From Bacteroidota bacterium (lineage in GTDB: Bacteria; Bacteroidota; Bacteroidia; Cytophagales; Cyclobacteriaceae): a stretch of 64,000 nt of DNA. Both the position numbers and the translations under genes were made by a program. Below the pieces are notes generated by a model. It did not search any database, was not told the DNA's origin, and saw only the letters and a list, made by a program, of their open reading frames with translations. Shown here piece by piece: positions 63,364 to 64,000 of the stretch (positions are counted from its first letter, which is position 1; each line of letters opens with the position of its first letter). The stretch covers positions 45,860 to 109,859 of the forward strand of contig JAFDYX010000027.1 of assembly GCA_018267215.1 (NCBI GenBank). Reading direction: 5' to 3'.

Positions 63364-63867
63364 CTAAAAATATTTGGCTCGATAATTCCGAAGGTAGTTT
63401 TCTACTTCCCCCGAAGCATAACCCTTCTTGAGTAGTATTTCGCAATACCGTACAAGAGCTTTGTCGCTCGTAAAACGAGGAGTCATATCGGAAGAATTGA
63501 AAGACTCCTTCTCTTTGCGTTTGACCATAAGAAAGTCCTGAATCTTAATCAACGGCCATTTCTTTTCAATCAGGTCGAACATTTCATCGACAACCTTTCT
63601 GGCCTTCCTCCATCGTTCATCGGTGATGTATTTTGGCTCCCACAGAGGAGCGCCAGGCAACATGCGGACAATCATCTCCTGGCCTTCGCGCTGGAAGAAT
63701 CTCATTTCTTCAATGTCGCGGGTGCTTCCCGGATAGTAACTGTTCTTCATCAGGCGCAGGACGTAATTAATAAAATTGTCAGTGCTGTTTTGCTTTTCGC
63801 GATAGCCTGCCTTTCCTGAATATCCAGGCATGGGATTGGGTCGATGCTCAAAATAGATCAAGTGCAT
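63364..63867 (-). CDS. Hypothetical protein next to an IS21-type end
   Basis: I place the start at the ATG at 63867 (MHLIYFEHRPNPMPG), 167 residues. The frame runs on to 63975, but that part is made of insertion-sequence terminal repeats read in frame and is not genuine. The body is helical and charged (DERWRKARKVVDEMFDLIEK, YCEILLKKGYASGEVENYLR). I do not recognise it; it is not IstA or IstB. The nearby element may have cut or replaced its own promoter. Confidence 0.5.
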   Translation of the reverse strand: MHLIYFEHRPNPMPGYSGKAGYREKQNSTDNFINYVLRLMKNSYYPGSTRDIEEMRFFQREGQEMIVRMLPGAPLWEPKYITDERWRKARKVVDEMFDLIEKKWPLIKIQDFLMVKRKEKESFNSSDMTPRFTSDKALVRYCEILLKKGYASGEVENYLRNYRAKYF

Positions 63868-63885
63868 GTATTCGCTATTTGGATA

Positions 63886-64000
63886 ATCCGATGAAATTGA
63901 CCACCTAAATCCGGAACAAACTGACCAGGGAATCCGGAGCAAACTGACCACCGTTATCCGGACGAAATTGACCACCCTTATCCGGTCAAACTGACCACCC
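63886..64000. mobile_element. Terminal repeat array of an IS21-type insertion sequence (edge)
   Basis: Five degenerate copies of a 20-21-nt unit, ATCCGGANNAAACTGACCACC-like, start at 63886, 63909, 63932, 63956 and 63980 (period 23-24 nt). Such multiple terminal repeats with the core TCCGG...AAACTGACCACC are typical for IS21-family elements of Bacteroidota. The transposase genes (istA, istB) would lie to the right, outside the window. Confidence 0.65.

Overview
The window looks like a chromosome segment of a Bacteroidota member, most likely order Cytophagales. This rests on several things seen in the sequence: tandem ~800-residue FtsX/MacB-type permeases, OmpA proteins with PD40-type repeats, a Bacteroidota-style LptD, promoter -7 elements of the form TAnnTTTG instead of sigma70 boxes, few Shine-Dalgarno sequences, and palindromic interspersed repeats of a kind I associate with this phylum. 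The genus cannot be named from the window alone.

Layout. Positions 1-1.7 kb hold the 3' part of smpB, an NlpC/P60-like protein with a displaced catalytic Cys, and an HNH nuclease. From 1.8 to 16.7 kb six paralogous FtsX-like permease genes lie head to tail on the minus strand. They are separated by short homologous spacers that differ in the number of a 14-nt repeat. From 17 to 24.4 kb are a Fic protein, a membrane pyrophosphatase, an outer-membrane barrel, a coiled-coil lipoprotein and the K+ transporter Kup. From 24.5 to 27.3 kb are a pentameric ligand-gated ion channel homologue broken by one in-frame stop, the RNase P RNA gene and a Rieske oxygenase. From 27.4 to 33.1 kb is a two-gene unit encoding an exported TPR-CHAT (caspase-like) protein and an OmpA/PD40 protein.

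From 33 to 50 kb is ordinary chromosomal content: MgtC, a SirB1-like protein, an amidase-MlaD-acyl-CoA carboxylase operon divergent from lptD, lysS, proline dehydrogenase, aroB, aroA, a PLP decarboxylase and cinA. From 50 to 56 kb are a TPR membrane protein, a DUF4197 lipoprotein, a secreted TIM-barrel protein, a repeat-rich stretch with a decayed copy of the DUF4197 start, and PaaN. From 56 to 61.7 kb are a FecCD permease, a MacB-like permease, queA, an unknown exported protein and ispD. From 61.8 to 64 kb is an accessory tail: a SLOG-like protein, a palindrome cluster, three unknown genes and the edge of an IS21-type element.

How the genes fit together. Envelope construction is the main theme (LptD, MlaD, amidase, lipoproteins, OmpA, permeases), with housekeeping synthesis (shikimate, isoprenoid, queuosine, lysyl-tRNA) around it. 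Eight ABC-type permease genes are present but no ABC ATPase gene. The most unusual items are the broken ligand-gated channel, the CHAT/OmpA pair, the six-permease array with its repeat spacers, the apparent insertion of palindromes into a duplicated intergenic segment near 53-54 kb, and the NlpC protein with altered active site.
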